Assembly (NCBI RefSeq): GCF_018613605.1
Contig: NZ_JAGGPU010000004.1
Location: 372,001 to 436,000, forward strand
Source of the DNA: Pedobacter sp. ISL-64
GTDB lineage: Bacteria; Bacteroidota; Bacteroidia; Sphingobacteriales; Sphingobacteriaceae
Length of the DNA stretch: 64,000 nt
Direction: 5' to 3'
In this document: positions 20,643 through 28,469 of the stretch, piece after piece
Position numbering within the stretch: position 1 is the first letter of the stretch
Layout: every line of letters begins with the position of its first letter
The notes under the pieces: model-generated
Databases searched by the model: none
What the model was told of the DNA's origin: nothing
The model's input: the letters and a program-made list of their open reading frames with translations, nothing else
Made by a program: the position numbers and the translations under genes

Positions 20643-20658
20643 CTAACCAAATATTAAA
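20643..20658 (+). promoter_or_regulatory. Leader motif shared with susC
   Basis: An exact second copy of CTAACCAAATATTAAA, ending 9 nt before the GH5 ATG. The copy before susC ends 13 nt upstream of its ATG. The flanking bases differ, so the identity is confined to the 16-mer. Confidence 0.5.
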
Positions 20659-20667
20659 TCATTACCT

Positions 20668-21723
20668 ATGAAAATTAAAACGTCAATTGCAACAATGGCC
20701 GTTATGTTAAGCGCGTGCTTAATGGGCTGTGAAAAAAAAGAATTAACAGAAACTCCGCTCGAAATTGAAAAAACGGAGGTCACGGATGCTCAAAAAGCAG
20801 ATGCAGAATCGGTTGGTGCTGCGGGAATTGCAGGTGTAAATTGGGCAGATGGCCGCGACAATTTTGTTGATGGCTGGGTAATCCCCTCAGGGTTAACCGC
20901 TGGGGATGATTACACCACCGTATCGGCAAAAGCAAATGCAATATTAACGGGTTTTCAAAATAACATGCCGGGTGTAAATACGGTAAGGTTACCAATTAAT
21001 CCGCCAAGTGTATCCGATTCGTGGTGGGGCGCATATACCGGGGCAATAGATCGCGCTTTAAGTAAAAACATGAAGGTTATACTTGCTTGTTGGGAGAGTG
21101 CATCTTCCCATAATGGTACTATCGATGACACTACTCAGTTTTGGGCCATGTGGCAAACCGTAGTTAATAAATATGGAAGTAATGCAAACGTGTATTTCGA
21201 ACCCATGAATGAGCCCTATGGTTATACATTGGCCCAATTAACCACTATTTATGCCGAATGGCTTTCCCGTTACCCCAATGTAAGCAAAGGCCGGATTCTT
21301 CTAGGTGGTACTGGCTACTCGGAAAATGTAACAGCCGTTGGCGCTGATAGCCGATTTTCGAGCTGCCTCTTATCCCTACATAATTATGCATTTTGGGCTA
21401 CCAGAACACAATCGGCCTGGGAAGCTGACTGGCGAAACCGTTTTGGTAATTATGCAAGCCGTACCGTGGTTACCGAATACGGTGCAGCCATGACTACGGG
21501 TAAAAATTATACCGGTTCTGTTGGTAGCGATAATGAAATTGCCTATATAGTTGGTTCTACCAATGTATTCAGAAACGATAAGGTTGCCAGTGTGTACTGG
21601 CCAGGGCTTAGAGATAACGACAGTTACAGTATTCAGAACCGCGGCGGAAGCGGAACAAATATTACATTAACAACTACCAATCAATCGGGATTAACCCGTA
21701 TTAGATATGGCTGGGGTTTATAA
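20668..21723 (+). CDS. GH5-like glycoside hydrolase lipoprotein
   Basis: 351 residues. A lipobox LMGC at about residue 21 indicates a lipoprotein, probably surface or outer-membrane attached. A short acidic linker is followed by a compact TIM barrel: GVNWADGRDNFVDGW at the start, acid/base Glu in YFEPMNEPYGY, the substrate-side LSLHNYAFW and nucleophile Glu in RTVVTEYGAAM. The NEP and TEYG motifs match GH5. Length is normal for a single catalytic domain. The subfamily, and hence substrate, cannot be fixed by eye. It lies 55 bp after the GH35 gene with the same leader motif as susC, and is the last gene of the PUL. Confidence 0.85.
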   Translation: MKIKTSIATMAVMLSACLMGCEKKELTETPLEIEKTEVTDAQKADAESVGAAGIAGVNWADGRDNFVDGWVIPSGLTAGDDYTTVSAKANAILTGFQNNMPGVNTVRLPINPPSVSDSWWGAYTGAIDRALSKNMKVILACWESASSHNGTIDDTTQFWAMWQTVVNKYGSNANVYFEPMNEPYGYTLAQLTTIYAEWLSRYPNVSKGRILLGGTGYSENVTAVGADSRFSSCLLSLHNYAFWATRTQSAWEADWRNRFGNYASRTVVTEYGAAMTTGKNYTGSVGSDNEIAYIVGSTNVFRNDKVASVYWPGLRDNDSYSIQNRGGSGTNITLTTTNQSGLTRIRYGWGL

Positions 21724-21735
21724 TAAGATTTAAGG

Positions 21736-21893
21736 AAAAGAGATTGTATCATAAATATAGATTTGTCATCCTGAGCTTGTCGAAGGATTTGCTTAAATAC
21801 CCTTTAAGTTGTTTCGACAAGCTCTCCGTAGGAGTCCTTTGGACAACATGACAGAATCTGAGGTGAAATCGCCTTTATGATACAATCTCTTTT
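21736..21893. repeat. 158-bp element with perfect 20-bp terminal inverted repeats
   Basis: The ends AAAAGAGATTGTATCATAAA (21736-21755) and its exact complement (21874-21893) enclose a second inverted pair, AGCTTGTCGAA and TTCGACAAGCT, and a GTCAT/ATGAC pair. The inner part contains GTCATCCTGAGCTTGTCGAA, an intergenic repeat I recall as widespread in Bacteroidota genomes. It could fold into one long hairpin and terminate the PUL transcript. Its layout is that of a MITE or REP-pair element. Confidence 0.8.
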
Positions 21894-22360
21894 GCTTTAT
21901 CACGATAAACATAGTTAATTGCCGAAAATCTCATCGGGAAATGGCACTGTTTTTCGGGTCGCCTTTTCTACAGGCATTTGCGCCCCGCGTTCTTTTAAGG
22001 TTTTGCCTAAAAGCATGGCTAATTTCGCGCAATTGTTTGATTATTGTGAATCTATGTTTTATAGTATTTGGAATATTAACAAGATGTAATTAGGATATTG
22101 TGATCATGAAAAACAAGGTAGATGTAAATAGGTTTAGGGGTGTTAAAACATCATTTTTATGTTATATGTCTGTTTTAATTACAATGAGGTAGGAAAAGTA
22201 AATAAATAATTAAAATTTCTGATTGTATTTAACAACATGATCTCTAAAGATTTAACTGTTTTTTATTTAGTTAATGTTAAGTTTTTATTAAATAGATTGA
22301 CTCTGTTCTTTGCGGTAATGAATTTAATTTCTAACTTCGCAGCCTCGAAAGGGACAAAAT
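21894..22360. other. Intergenic region upstream of tRNA-Lys
   Basis: About 470 bp of AT-rich sequence without a credible ORF. The last ~100 bp should hold the tRNA promoter; I could not pick a convincing -33/-7 pair. Nothing else was seen. Confidence 0.4.
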
Positions 22361-22433
22361 GATTCCGTAGCTCAGCTGGTAGAGCATTACACTTTTAATG
22401 TAGTGGTCCTGGGTTCGAATCCCAGCGGGATCA
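22361..22433 (+). tRNA. tRNA-Lys (anticodon UUU)
   Basis: A complete cloverleaf. Acceptor arms GATTCCG and CGGGATC (one G.U pair) plus discriminator A; D arm within AGCTCAGCTGGTAGAGC; anticodon loop CTTTTAA with anticodon TTT at 22394-22396; variable loop; T arm CTGGGTTCGAATCCCAG. The 3' CCA is not encoded. Its last 16 bases plus one following base are duplicated at 46981-46997, so this gene is the integration site of the downstream element. The element supplies an identical 3' end, so the tRNA stays functional. Confidence 0.97.
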
Positions 22434-22434
22434 C
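22418..22434 (+). other. attL: 17-bp core in tRNA-Lys 3' end
   Basis: AATCCCAGCGGGATCAC covers the 3' side of the T arm and the acceptor stem of tRNA-Lys and is identical to 46981-46997. The flanking bases differ on both sides (G/A before, A/G after), so the shared core is exactly 17 bp. Confidence 0.9.
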
Positions 22435-22458
22435 AAGAAACAATATCAAAGAGAACTA

Positions 22459-22492
22459 AAACCCTGCAAATCAAATGTTTGCAGGGTTTTTG
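22459..22492 (+). terminator. Terminator downstream of tRNA-Lys, inside the element
   Basis: A perfect 12-bp stem (AAACCCTGCAAA / TTTGCAGGGTTT) with a TCAAATG loop and a T tail. It lies inside the element, so it replaces the native tRNA terminator, which should now be the hairpin just beyond attR. Confidence 0.85.
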
Positions 22493-22537
22493 CTTTTACG
22501 GGTTATACCAAAATATGCACGAAATCGCATATAAAAT

Positions 22538-22560
22538 GTGCGTCATTCGGTGCGTCGTTC
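22538..22560 (+). repeat. Subterminal repeat, left copy
   Basis: GTGCGTCATTCGG is followed directly by a near-repeat GTGCGTCGTTC. The same 13-mer is found in the same orientation at 46908-46920 near the right border. They are candidate arm-type binding sites for the integrase or excision factors. Confidence 0.55.
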
Positions 22561-22681
22561 TTTATAATATCAAACTCCCCTAATTCGTATTAATACATTG
22601 ATAGTCAGCTAGTTTAATAGATGAACATCTTGTATGAATGAAACTGCAAAGCTATTTTTGTTTAACCTTAATGTTATCGTT

Positions 22682-24001
22682 ATGAAAACTAATTTTAGCG
22701 TGCTTTTCTTTTTGAAAAGGCCAAAAAACTACACAAAAGGGGCTGTTTACTTTATTTTTTTAAGAATTACAGTAAACGGGGTTCGTGCGGAAATCTCAAC
22801 AAGCAGAAATTGCGAACCAGAGCGATGGAATGCAAAAGCCGGAAAAGTCATTGGCACAAAGGAAGATGTTAAAACTTTGAATGCCTATCTGGAAAATATG
22901 AAAGCAGAAGTTTATGCGGCACATACCCTGCTAAGTGTGGACGGAGCGGAAGTAACCGCCGATAGTGTAAAATGCAAATTCTTAGGCAAAGAGGAAAAGG
23001 CACATACCATACTAGAGGCCATTAAAACCCACAATGAAAAAATGAAAGCATTAGTGGATAAAGAAGAATATGCACCAGGAACGCTTAGAAGATTTGAAGT
23101 ATTGGAAAGGCATGTGGAAGATTTCATTGCCGCAAAATATGGCAGAGCGGATTTTAACGTAAAACGCATAGACCACGAGTTTATCGACGGTTTTGACTTC
23201 TACCTGCATACGGTTAAGGAAAACGATACCAATACCGCAAATAAGCATATTAAAAACCTCAAAAAGATCGTAAGCATCTGCAGGAAATATAAATGGATCA
23301 GTACTGACCCCTTCTTTGGCCATATACTAAAATCCAAGCCTGTCCACAGGGAGTTTTTAACCGCTGATGAATTGCAGAAAATTACCCTAAAACAGTTTAC
23401 AACTGACAGGTTATCGCAGGTACGTGACTTTTTTCTGTTTAGTTGTTATACTGGGCTTTCCTATGCGGATGTTCAAAAACTTAAACTTGCAGACATTAGT
23501 ATTGGGGTTGATGGAGAACGTTGGATATTTACCTACAGAAAAAAAACAGATACAAGGGCAGCAATTCCACTACTGCCGATAGCGGCAAGCATTCTGGATA
23601 AGTACAAGGATCACCCTTATTGCCTCAACAACAACAGAGCTTTACCGATTTCCAGCAATCAGAAAATGAATGAATATTTGGTTGAAATTGCAGCACTTTC
23701 AGGAGTTAATAAAACATTGGGCAACAGGATCGCCAAACGTACTTTTGGCACTACTGTAACTTTATTGAATGGCGTACCTATCGAAAGCGTATCTAAAATG
23801 CTTGGACACACCAATATACGTACCACTCAATTATATGCAAAGGTATTGGATACCAAAGTAAGTGAAGATATGGCTCCGTTAATGGGGAAATTTGTCGCCC
23901 AAAATATCAAAGCTTGTGAAGTTACAGAATCCAAAATAAGCGCAGACATTGCTTTGCTCAGGGAAAAGTATAATGAAGTTTGTGATAGCCGAAGCTTTTA
24001 A
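22682..24001 (+). CDS. Tyrosine-type site-specific integrase of the element
   Basis: A 439-residue recombinase. The start MKTNFSVLFFLKRPK at 22682 is the usual Bacteroidota integrase opening and is preferred to the ATG at 22634. Arm-binding domain at ~1-90, SAM-like core-binding domain at ~95-200, catalytic domain at ~215-400. Motifs: SCYTGLSYADVQKL where the Arg I of most relatives would be; FTYRKKTDTRAAIPL (Lys); NRIAKRTFGTT where HxxR is expected; KMLGHTNIRTTQLYAKV with the His and the nucleophile Tyr. Arg I is also reported absent in the CTnDOT integrase. The altered HxxR box is more unusual. It is oriented away from attL and is the obvious integrase for the tRNA-Lys insertion. Confidence 0.93.
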   Translation: MKTNFSVLFFLKRPKNYTKGAVYFIFLRITVNGVRAEISTSRNCEPERWNAKAGKVIGTKEDVKTLNAYLENMKAEVYAAHTLLSVDGAEVTADSVKCKFLGKEEKAHTILEAIKTHNEKMKALVDKEEYAPGTLRRFEVLERHVEDFIAAKYGRADFNVKRIDHEFIDGFDFYLHTVKENDTNTANKHIKNLKKIVSICRKYKWISTDPFFGHILKSKPVHREFLTADELQKITLKQFTTDRLSQVRDFFLFSCYTGLSYADVQKLKLADISIGVDGERWIFTYRKKTDTRAAIPLLPIAASILDKYKDHPYCLNNNRALPISSNQKMNEYLVEIAALSGVNKTLGNRIAKRTFGTTVTLLNGVPIESVSKMLGHTNIRTTQLYAKVLDTKVSEDMAPLMGKFVAQNIKACEVTESKISADIALLREKYNEVCDSRSF

Positions 24002-24093
24002 AATGAAACGATTTTATTAAATTTATTAAATTGCCTGTTCATGTGTTAACCAAACTATGTCTCGTTAGTCATGAACAGGCATTTACATTCAGA

Positions 24094-25638
24094 TTAAGCG
24101 TGTCTATCAGTAGCAACCTGATAAGTAGGGTCTTCTATGATGTTCACATCAATAATATCTCCCGCATTTTTCAAAAGGAGTATGCAATCTTTACTTAGGT
24201 GCTTCAAATGAAGTTTTTTACCCAGTTGATGGTATCTCTCGGTAAGTTTATTCAATGCTTCTATACCGCTCATATCTGCAACCCTGCTTTCTTTGAAATC
24301 AATAATTACTTCATTGGAATCCTCCTGTACGTCGAATTTCTCATTAAAAGCTGCAACGGAACCGAAAAATAGCGGTCCATAGATTTCATAGTGCTTCACA
24401 CCATTTTCATCAATATATTTTTTTGCACGAATTCGTTTAGCACTTTCCCAGGCGAATACCAATGCGGATATGATTACTCCTATCAAGACCGCTAAAGCAA
24501 GATTGTGAAGCCAAATAGTGATCACCGCAACCAGCATTCCAACAAAAATATCTTGTTTGGGCATTCTGTTGATGATACGGAAACTAACCCATTCAAACGT
24601 TCCTATTGCTACCATAATCATAACTCCGGTTAAGGCAGCCATTGGCACACGCTCAATAATTGGCGCACCAAATAAAATAATGGCTAAGATAGTAAGAGAG
24701 GCAATTATACCCGACAATCTCGCTCTGGCACCAGCGGACAGGTTGACTAAGGTTTGGGCGATCATCGGACATCCTCCCATGCCAAAGAAAAAACCATTAG
24801 CTATATTGGCTGCTCCCTGCGCAATGCACTCTTTGTTGCCATTGCCCTTTGTACCTGTCATCTCATCAACCAGATTAACAGTAAGCAAGCCTTCTGTTAA
24901 ACCTACTCCGGCCATAATCAACGCATATGGAAATATAAGTTGAAGTGTCTCTAAATTAAACGGTATCATGGGAATATGAAAAGGCGGGAACCCTCCGCTA
25001 ACAGATGCGATATCTTTTACCGTTTTTGTATCAATATTTAATCCGAATACTAACAGGAAAACAACGACAATAGCCACGAGTGATGGCGGGACGGCTTTTG
25101 TGATTTTAGGCAAAAAGACCACGATTGCAATGGTTAAAAGAACAAGCCCTGCCATAATCATCAAAGGTGTACCACTTAGCCAGCTGACCTGACCATTTAC
25201 AACAGTTTTGAACTGTTCTAACTGCGCCATGAAAATAATCACCGCAAGACCATTGACAAACCCGTACATTACAGGTTGCGGTACAAGTCTGATAAATTTT
25301 CCCAATTTAAGGACACCTACAAGTATTTGGATAATACCTGCTAGCGCAACAGCGGCAAATACATATTCGATGCCGTTGGATTTCATTAGTGCGATGAGTA
25401 CCACAACTGTTGCACCCGCACCACCTGAAACCAATCCTGGTCTGCCACCAAATATCGAGGTAATTAGCCCCATAATAAATGCAGCATATAAGCCCACCAG
25501 CGGGGGAAATCCGGCAAGTATGGCAAAGGATAAGGATTCCGGCATCATTGTCATCGCCACGGTTAAACCTGCAAGAATTTCATTTTTGTAATTAATCTTT
25601 TGCGAAAAGTCAAAGAGACCTAAATAAGTTTTAGTCAT
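24094..25638 (-). CDS. SulP-family anion transporter with STAS domain
   Basis: A 514-residue polytopic membrane protein. The N-terminal MMPESLSFAILAGFPPLVGLYAAF is the SulP signature, and FGGRPGLVSGGAGATVV and GGCPMIAQTLVNLSAGARARLSG are the other conserved SLC26/SulP segments. There are about 10-12 membrane helices to residue ~400, then a STAS domain (~425-500, DFKESRVADMSGIEALNKL, with the conserved Asp-Met-Ser-Gly). Members carry sulfate, bicarbonate or other anions, often coupled to Na+ or H+. It is divergent from nhaA with a 312-bp shared control region, so a Na+-coupled function is plausible. The anion is not determined. Confidence 0.92.
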   Translation of the reverse strand: MTKTYLGLFDFSQKINYKNEILAGLTVAMTMMPESLSFAILAGFPPLVGLYAAFIMGLITSIFGGRPGLVSGGAGATVVVLIALMKSNGIEYVFAAVALAGIIQILVGVLKLGKFIRLVPQPVMYGFVNGLAVIIFMAQLEQFKTVVNGQVSWLSGTPLMIMAGLVLLTIAIVVFLPKITKAVPPSLVAIVVVFLLVFGLNIDTKTVKDIASVSGGFPPFHIPMIPFNLETLQLIFPYALIMAGVGLTEGLLTVNLVDEMTGTKGNGNKECIAQGAANIANGFFFGMGGCPMIAQTLVNLSAGARARLSGIIASLTILAIILFGAPIIERVPMAALTGVMIMVAIGTFEWVSFRIINRMPKQDIFVGMLVAVITIWLHNLALAVLIGVIISALVFAWESAKRIRAKKYIDENGVKHYEIYGPLFFGSVAAFNEKFDVQEDSNEVIIDFKESRVADMSGIEALNKLTERYHQLGKKLHLKHLSKDCILLLKNAGDIIDVNIIEDPTYQVATDRHA

Positions 25639-25950
25639 GAATTAAAGTGTATAGGTGAATAATAAAAGATTCAATCAAAATTTCGAACAGCATTGTTGCT
25701 GAACGACATTTAAACTTTTAGAAATGCCAAAAGGAATTTCAAATAAAAAACTGTTTTAAAAATTTGGATATAGAAAATTTGCCTTGCTAAGAACAGCTAG
25801 TGCATAAAAAGACGAACTGATGTTGATCAGTGCTTTGTCACTCGGTTATATGAAACTTTATCCTTTTTTCTCATTTCGATTGCTGCAAAGATATAAAAAA
25901 ACTGTATTTCTGGGAAAATGATTTATATTATATATTCTATCTTTGGCTAT
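25639..25950. promoter_or_regulatory. Divergent promoter region of sulP and nhaA
   Basis: 312 bp between divergent start codons. AT-rich; no strong inverted repeat or riboswitch-like fold noticed. It must contain both promoters. Confidence 0.45.
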
Positions 25951-27264
25951 ATGGAGAAATCAGCAATAGATAAAATCATGGCTCCGGTAAGCCGGTTTAT
26001 TCATTTAGAATACACTAGCGGTATAGTATTGCTTGCTAGTGTCATTGTGGCGATTGTTTGGGCAAATTCTGGCTACCATGAATTTTATGAGCATTTGTGG
26101 CACATTAATTTTTCAGTGGGGTTTGATAACTTTATGCTAACCCACCCACTCCATATCTGGATTAATGATGGGCTAATGGCAATTTTTTTCTTCGTAATTG
26201 GCTTGGAATTAAAGCGGGAATTTATGGAAGGAGAACTCTCTTCACTAAAAAAAGCATCCTTACCTATGACTGCGGCGCTTGGGGGCATGTTATTACCTGC
26301 GTTGATATATTTTGCAATAAATAAAGGTACAGATGCTGATCATGGCTGGGGAATTCCAATGGCAACCGATATAGCTTTTGCCCTTGCGCTTTTGTCCATG
26401 GCAAGTAAGAACATTCCAGTTTCTGTAAAAGTATTTTTGTCTGCATTGGCCGTAGCAGATGACCTCGGGGCAGTACTTGTAATAGCGTTCTTTTATACAG
26501 CTGAAATAAATTTTATCTCGCTTGCAATCGGTGGCGGCTTCCTTATAGTTTTAATCGCAGGTAATTTATTGGGTATAAGAAGTAGTCTATTTTATCTAAT
26601 CATAGGCATCGGTGTTTGGATAGGATTTTTGCTTTCCGGTGTACATGCAACAATAGCTGGAGTGTTAGTAGCTTTTACTATTCCTGCGGTGACTAAAATA
26701 AATGAACAAATTTACTCGGATAATCTTAGGAAGCTGTCCTACGATTTTGAGACGGACATACCGGAAAAAGGAAGTCTTATCACATCTAAGCAAAATAAAA
26801 CTATACAAAACGTAAAGCGTTTGAGCATGGCTGCCGAGACCCCATTACAAACAATTGAACATGCCCTGCATCCATGGGTTGCTTTTGGTATCATGCCATT
26901 ATTTGCCTTAGCTAATGCTGGCATCGTCATCGGATCAGACTTCTTTTCTTCTATCATAAATCCGGTATCAATTGGCGTGGCAGCAGGATTGATAATAGGA
27001 AAATTTACCGGGATTCTTCTTTTTTGCTGGATTATGGTCAAACTTAAATTAGCCAGTTTGCCGGAGCAAGCCAATTGGAAGCACGTCGCCGGGGTTGCAC
27101 TGCTTGCGGGTATAGGCTTTACGATGTCATTATTTGTTAGCGGACTGGCTTTCAAAAACCCGGTTTTCATCGATCAGGCCAAGTATGGAATTTTAATCGC
27201 TTCAGTTCTTGCCGGGCTAATTGGCACTGTTGTACTCAAACGCATTGGCAAATCCGGTAGTTGA
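25951..27264 (+). CDS. nhaA: Na+/H+ antiporter NhaA
   Basis: A 437-residue, ~12-helix antiporter. The start at 25951 (MEKSAIDKIMAPVSRF) fits the family better than the upstream ATG at 25918. Diagnostic motifs: WINDGLMAIFFFVIGLELKRE, GWGIPMATDIAFALA, the two essential ion-binding Asp residues in LAVADDLGAVLVIA, and GIGFTMSLFVSGLAF near the end. It exchanges H+ for Na+ in the inner membrane. A hydrophilic insert around residues 270-290 (FETDIPEKGSL) is longer than in E. coli NhaA. It lies divergently from a SulP transporter, suggesting the pair supports Na+-driven anion uptake or salt tolerance as IME cargo. Confidence 0.95.
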   Translation: MEKSAIDKIMAPVSRFIHLEYTSGIVLLASVIVAIVWANSGYHEFYEHLWHINFSVGFDNFMLTHPLHIWINDGLMAIFFFVIGLELKREFMEGELSSLKKASLPMTAALGGMLLPALIYFAINKGTDADHGWGIPMATDIAFALALLSMASKNIPVSVKVFLSALAVADDLGAVLVIAFFYTAEINFISLAIGGGFLIVLIAGNLLGIRSSLFYLIIGIGVWIGFLLSGVHATIAGVLVAFTIPAVTKINEQIYSDNLRKLSYDFETDIPEKGSLITSKQNKTIQNVKRLSMAAETPLQTIEHALHPWVAFGIMPLFALANAGIVIGSDFFSSIINPVSIGVAAGLIIGKFTGILLFCWIMVKLKLASLPEQANWKHVAGVALLAGIGFTMSLFVSGLAFKNPVFIDQAKYGILIASVLAGLIGTVVLKRIGKSGS

Positions 27265-27448
27265 CAAATTGGCCTACATCTTAGGTTTCTGCATTCATAG
27301 CTATAAGGAGGAGAACCCAAGTACTACTTTCCGTAAATGCCCAGAGCGAGAACAGTGGGATGGCTTATGTGCGAAGGGGTTTCGCAGGCCGCACCGTGCG
27401 TGGGGATTATAAATTATGATAGATTTTTTTAGCAATTCTATATAAAAC

Positions 27449-27479
27449 AAAACCCATTGCGGTTTTTGCAATGGGTTTT
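27449..27479. terminator. Bidirectional terminator between nhaA region and XRE gene
   Basis: A perfect 12-bp inverted repeat, AAAACCCATTGC / GCAATGGGTTTT, around GGTTTTT, with A's before and T's in the arms. It serves convergent transcripts. The 27265-27448 stretch before it contains a GC-rich segment (27340-27410) with no recognisable gene; a 63-codon open frame there (27221-27412) overlaps nhaA and looks spurious. Confidence 0.8.
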
Positions 27480-27506
27480 CTGGAATAAAATATCCTTATT
27501 TAATTC

Positions 27507-27920
27507 TTATTTATTCTCCTGTGCTTTCAGTAAACGCTCATAGAGAGCTTCTTTTTCTGCATGGAGTTTTTTAATTTCTTCTACCGTCTCCATTAGTTTA
27601 TCTAATGGGTTGAATGTGCATTTGTAATTTTCTGCGTATGCAACTGAATCATCCTGAAAAGTGTTTGCAATTATATTTACAGCTCTTTCCTCGTCAAAAT
27701 TCCTGATTGCCTCCTCTGGAACCTTCAATATCTGAGCAATTTCCGCTAAAAGCGCATCTTCAATTTTTTCTTTGGATTCCAGAACTGAAATCTTTTTCTG
27801 GCTCCAATCCTCACCCAAAGAAGCGGCAAGCCCCTCCTGTTTAATCCCCATCATTTCACGAAAACGTTTCACATTTCTGCCTTCATGCACTTTATTTGGA
27901 CAATCAGTTGTAGTACTCAT
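27507..27920 (-). CDS. XRE-family helix-turn-helix regulator
   Basis: A 137-residue protein. The HTH (residues ~10-70) begins GRNVKRFREMMGIKQEGLAASLG, followed by the recognition helix region SQKKISVLESKEKIED. A short central domain and a C-terminal amphipathic helix (ETVEEIKKLHAEKEALYERLLKAQE) suggest dimerization. Proteins like this are frequent near Bacteroidota mobile-element cargo. It may control the small gene downstream of it or the divergent HEPN operon; there is no direct evidence. Confidence 0.8.
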   Translation of the reverse strand: MSTTTDCPNKVHEGRNVKRFREMMGIKQEGLAASLGEDWSQKKISVLESKEKIEDALLAEIAQILKVPEEAIRNFDEERAVNIIANTFQDDSVAYAENYKCTFNPLDKLMETVEEIKKLHAEKEALYERLLKAQENK

Positions 27921-28010
27921 ATATTGTTAATTTGAATCAAATGTAAATATATCTATTTAAACATAAAAACGGTGGGACTTGCAATGCTGTTTGATCTTTT
28001 TTTGAATGGA

Positions 28011-28205
28011 CTAGTATTTATTGCGACCTATCTGCATTAAATCCTGTGTTGGTCTTTGTCTGCTTTGTGTACTTTGCAAAGTTATTGTTTTATCGCAATC
28101 TTTTATACACTGATGCAATCTCTCAAGAAGTACATCCATTTTTTGGATCTGATCTTCGGACCTTTTTAGCAAATATTCTGAAAGTAAACATAAGTTTTCC
28201 GACAT
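28011..28205 (-). CDS. Small hypothetical protein (64 aa)
   Basis: 64 residues, mostly helical: MSENLCLLSEYLLKRSEDQ then a leucine-rich stretch with heptad-like spacing and a polar tail. It is upstream of the XRE gene on the same strand (90-bp gap), so it may be co-transcribed with it. I do not recognise a family. The coding call rests on position, a plausible ATG and amino-acid composition only. Confidence 0.45.
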   Translation of the reverse strand: MSENLCLLSEYLLKRSEDQIQKMDVLLERLHQCIKDCDKTITLQSTQSRQRPTQDLMQIGRNKY

Positions 28206-28469
28206 AGATTAATTGGAACAACAATGGTGCCGAAGAAGCTTACTTAGACCAAAAACGTCTATTTAAATTTTCAATCAATTGCAATGATATGCTTTGATTA
28301 ATAGGTGATTGCATTCTTATATGAAACTGGTACGCTCGGATTTACTAGCTTAATCACATGTATAAATCAGTCTGTAAATTATCCCATAAATCGACTAATT
28401 AATAACCTAAAAAATTAATTTAGATCTTTTTTGTTAGGGTTCTTTGACTTGAACCAATTAAAGCCTAAC

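Noticed and set aside
27221..27412. 63-codon open frame over the 3' end of nhaA
   Set aside because: It overlaps a well-supported gene in another frame, its residues resemble no family and the GC-rich part looks like a remnant rather than a coding gene.
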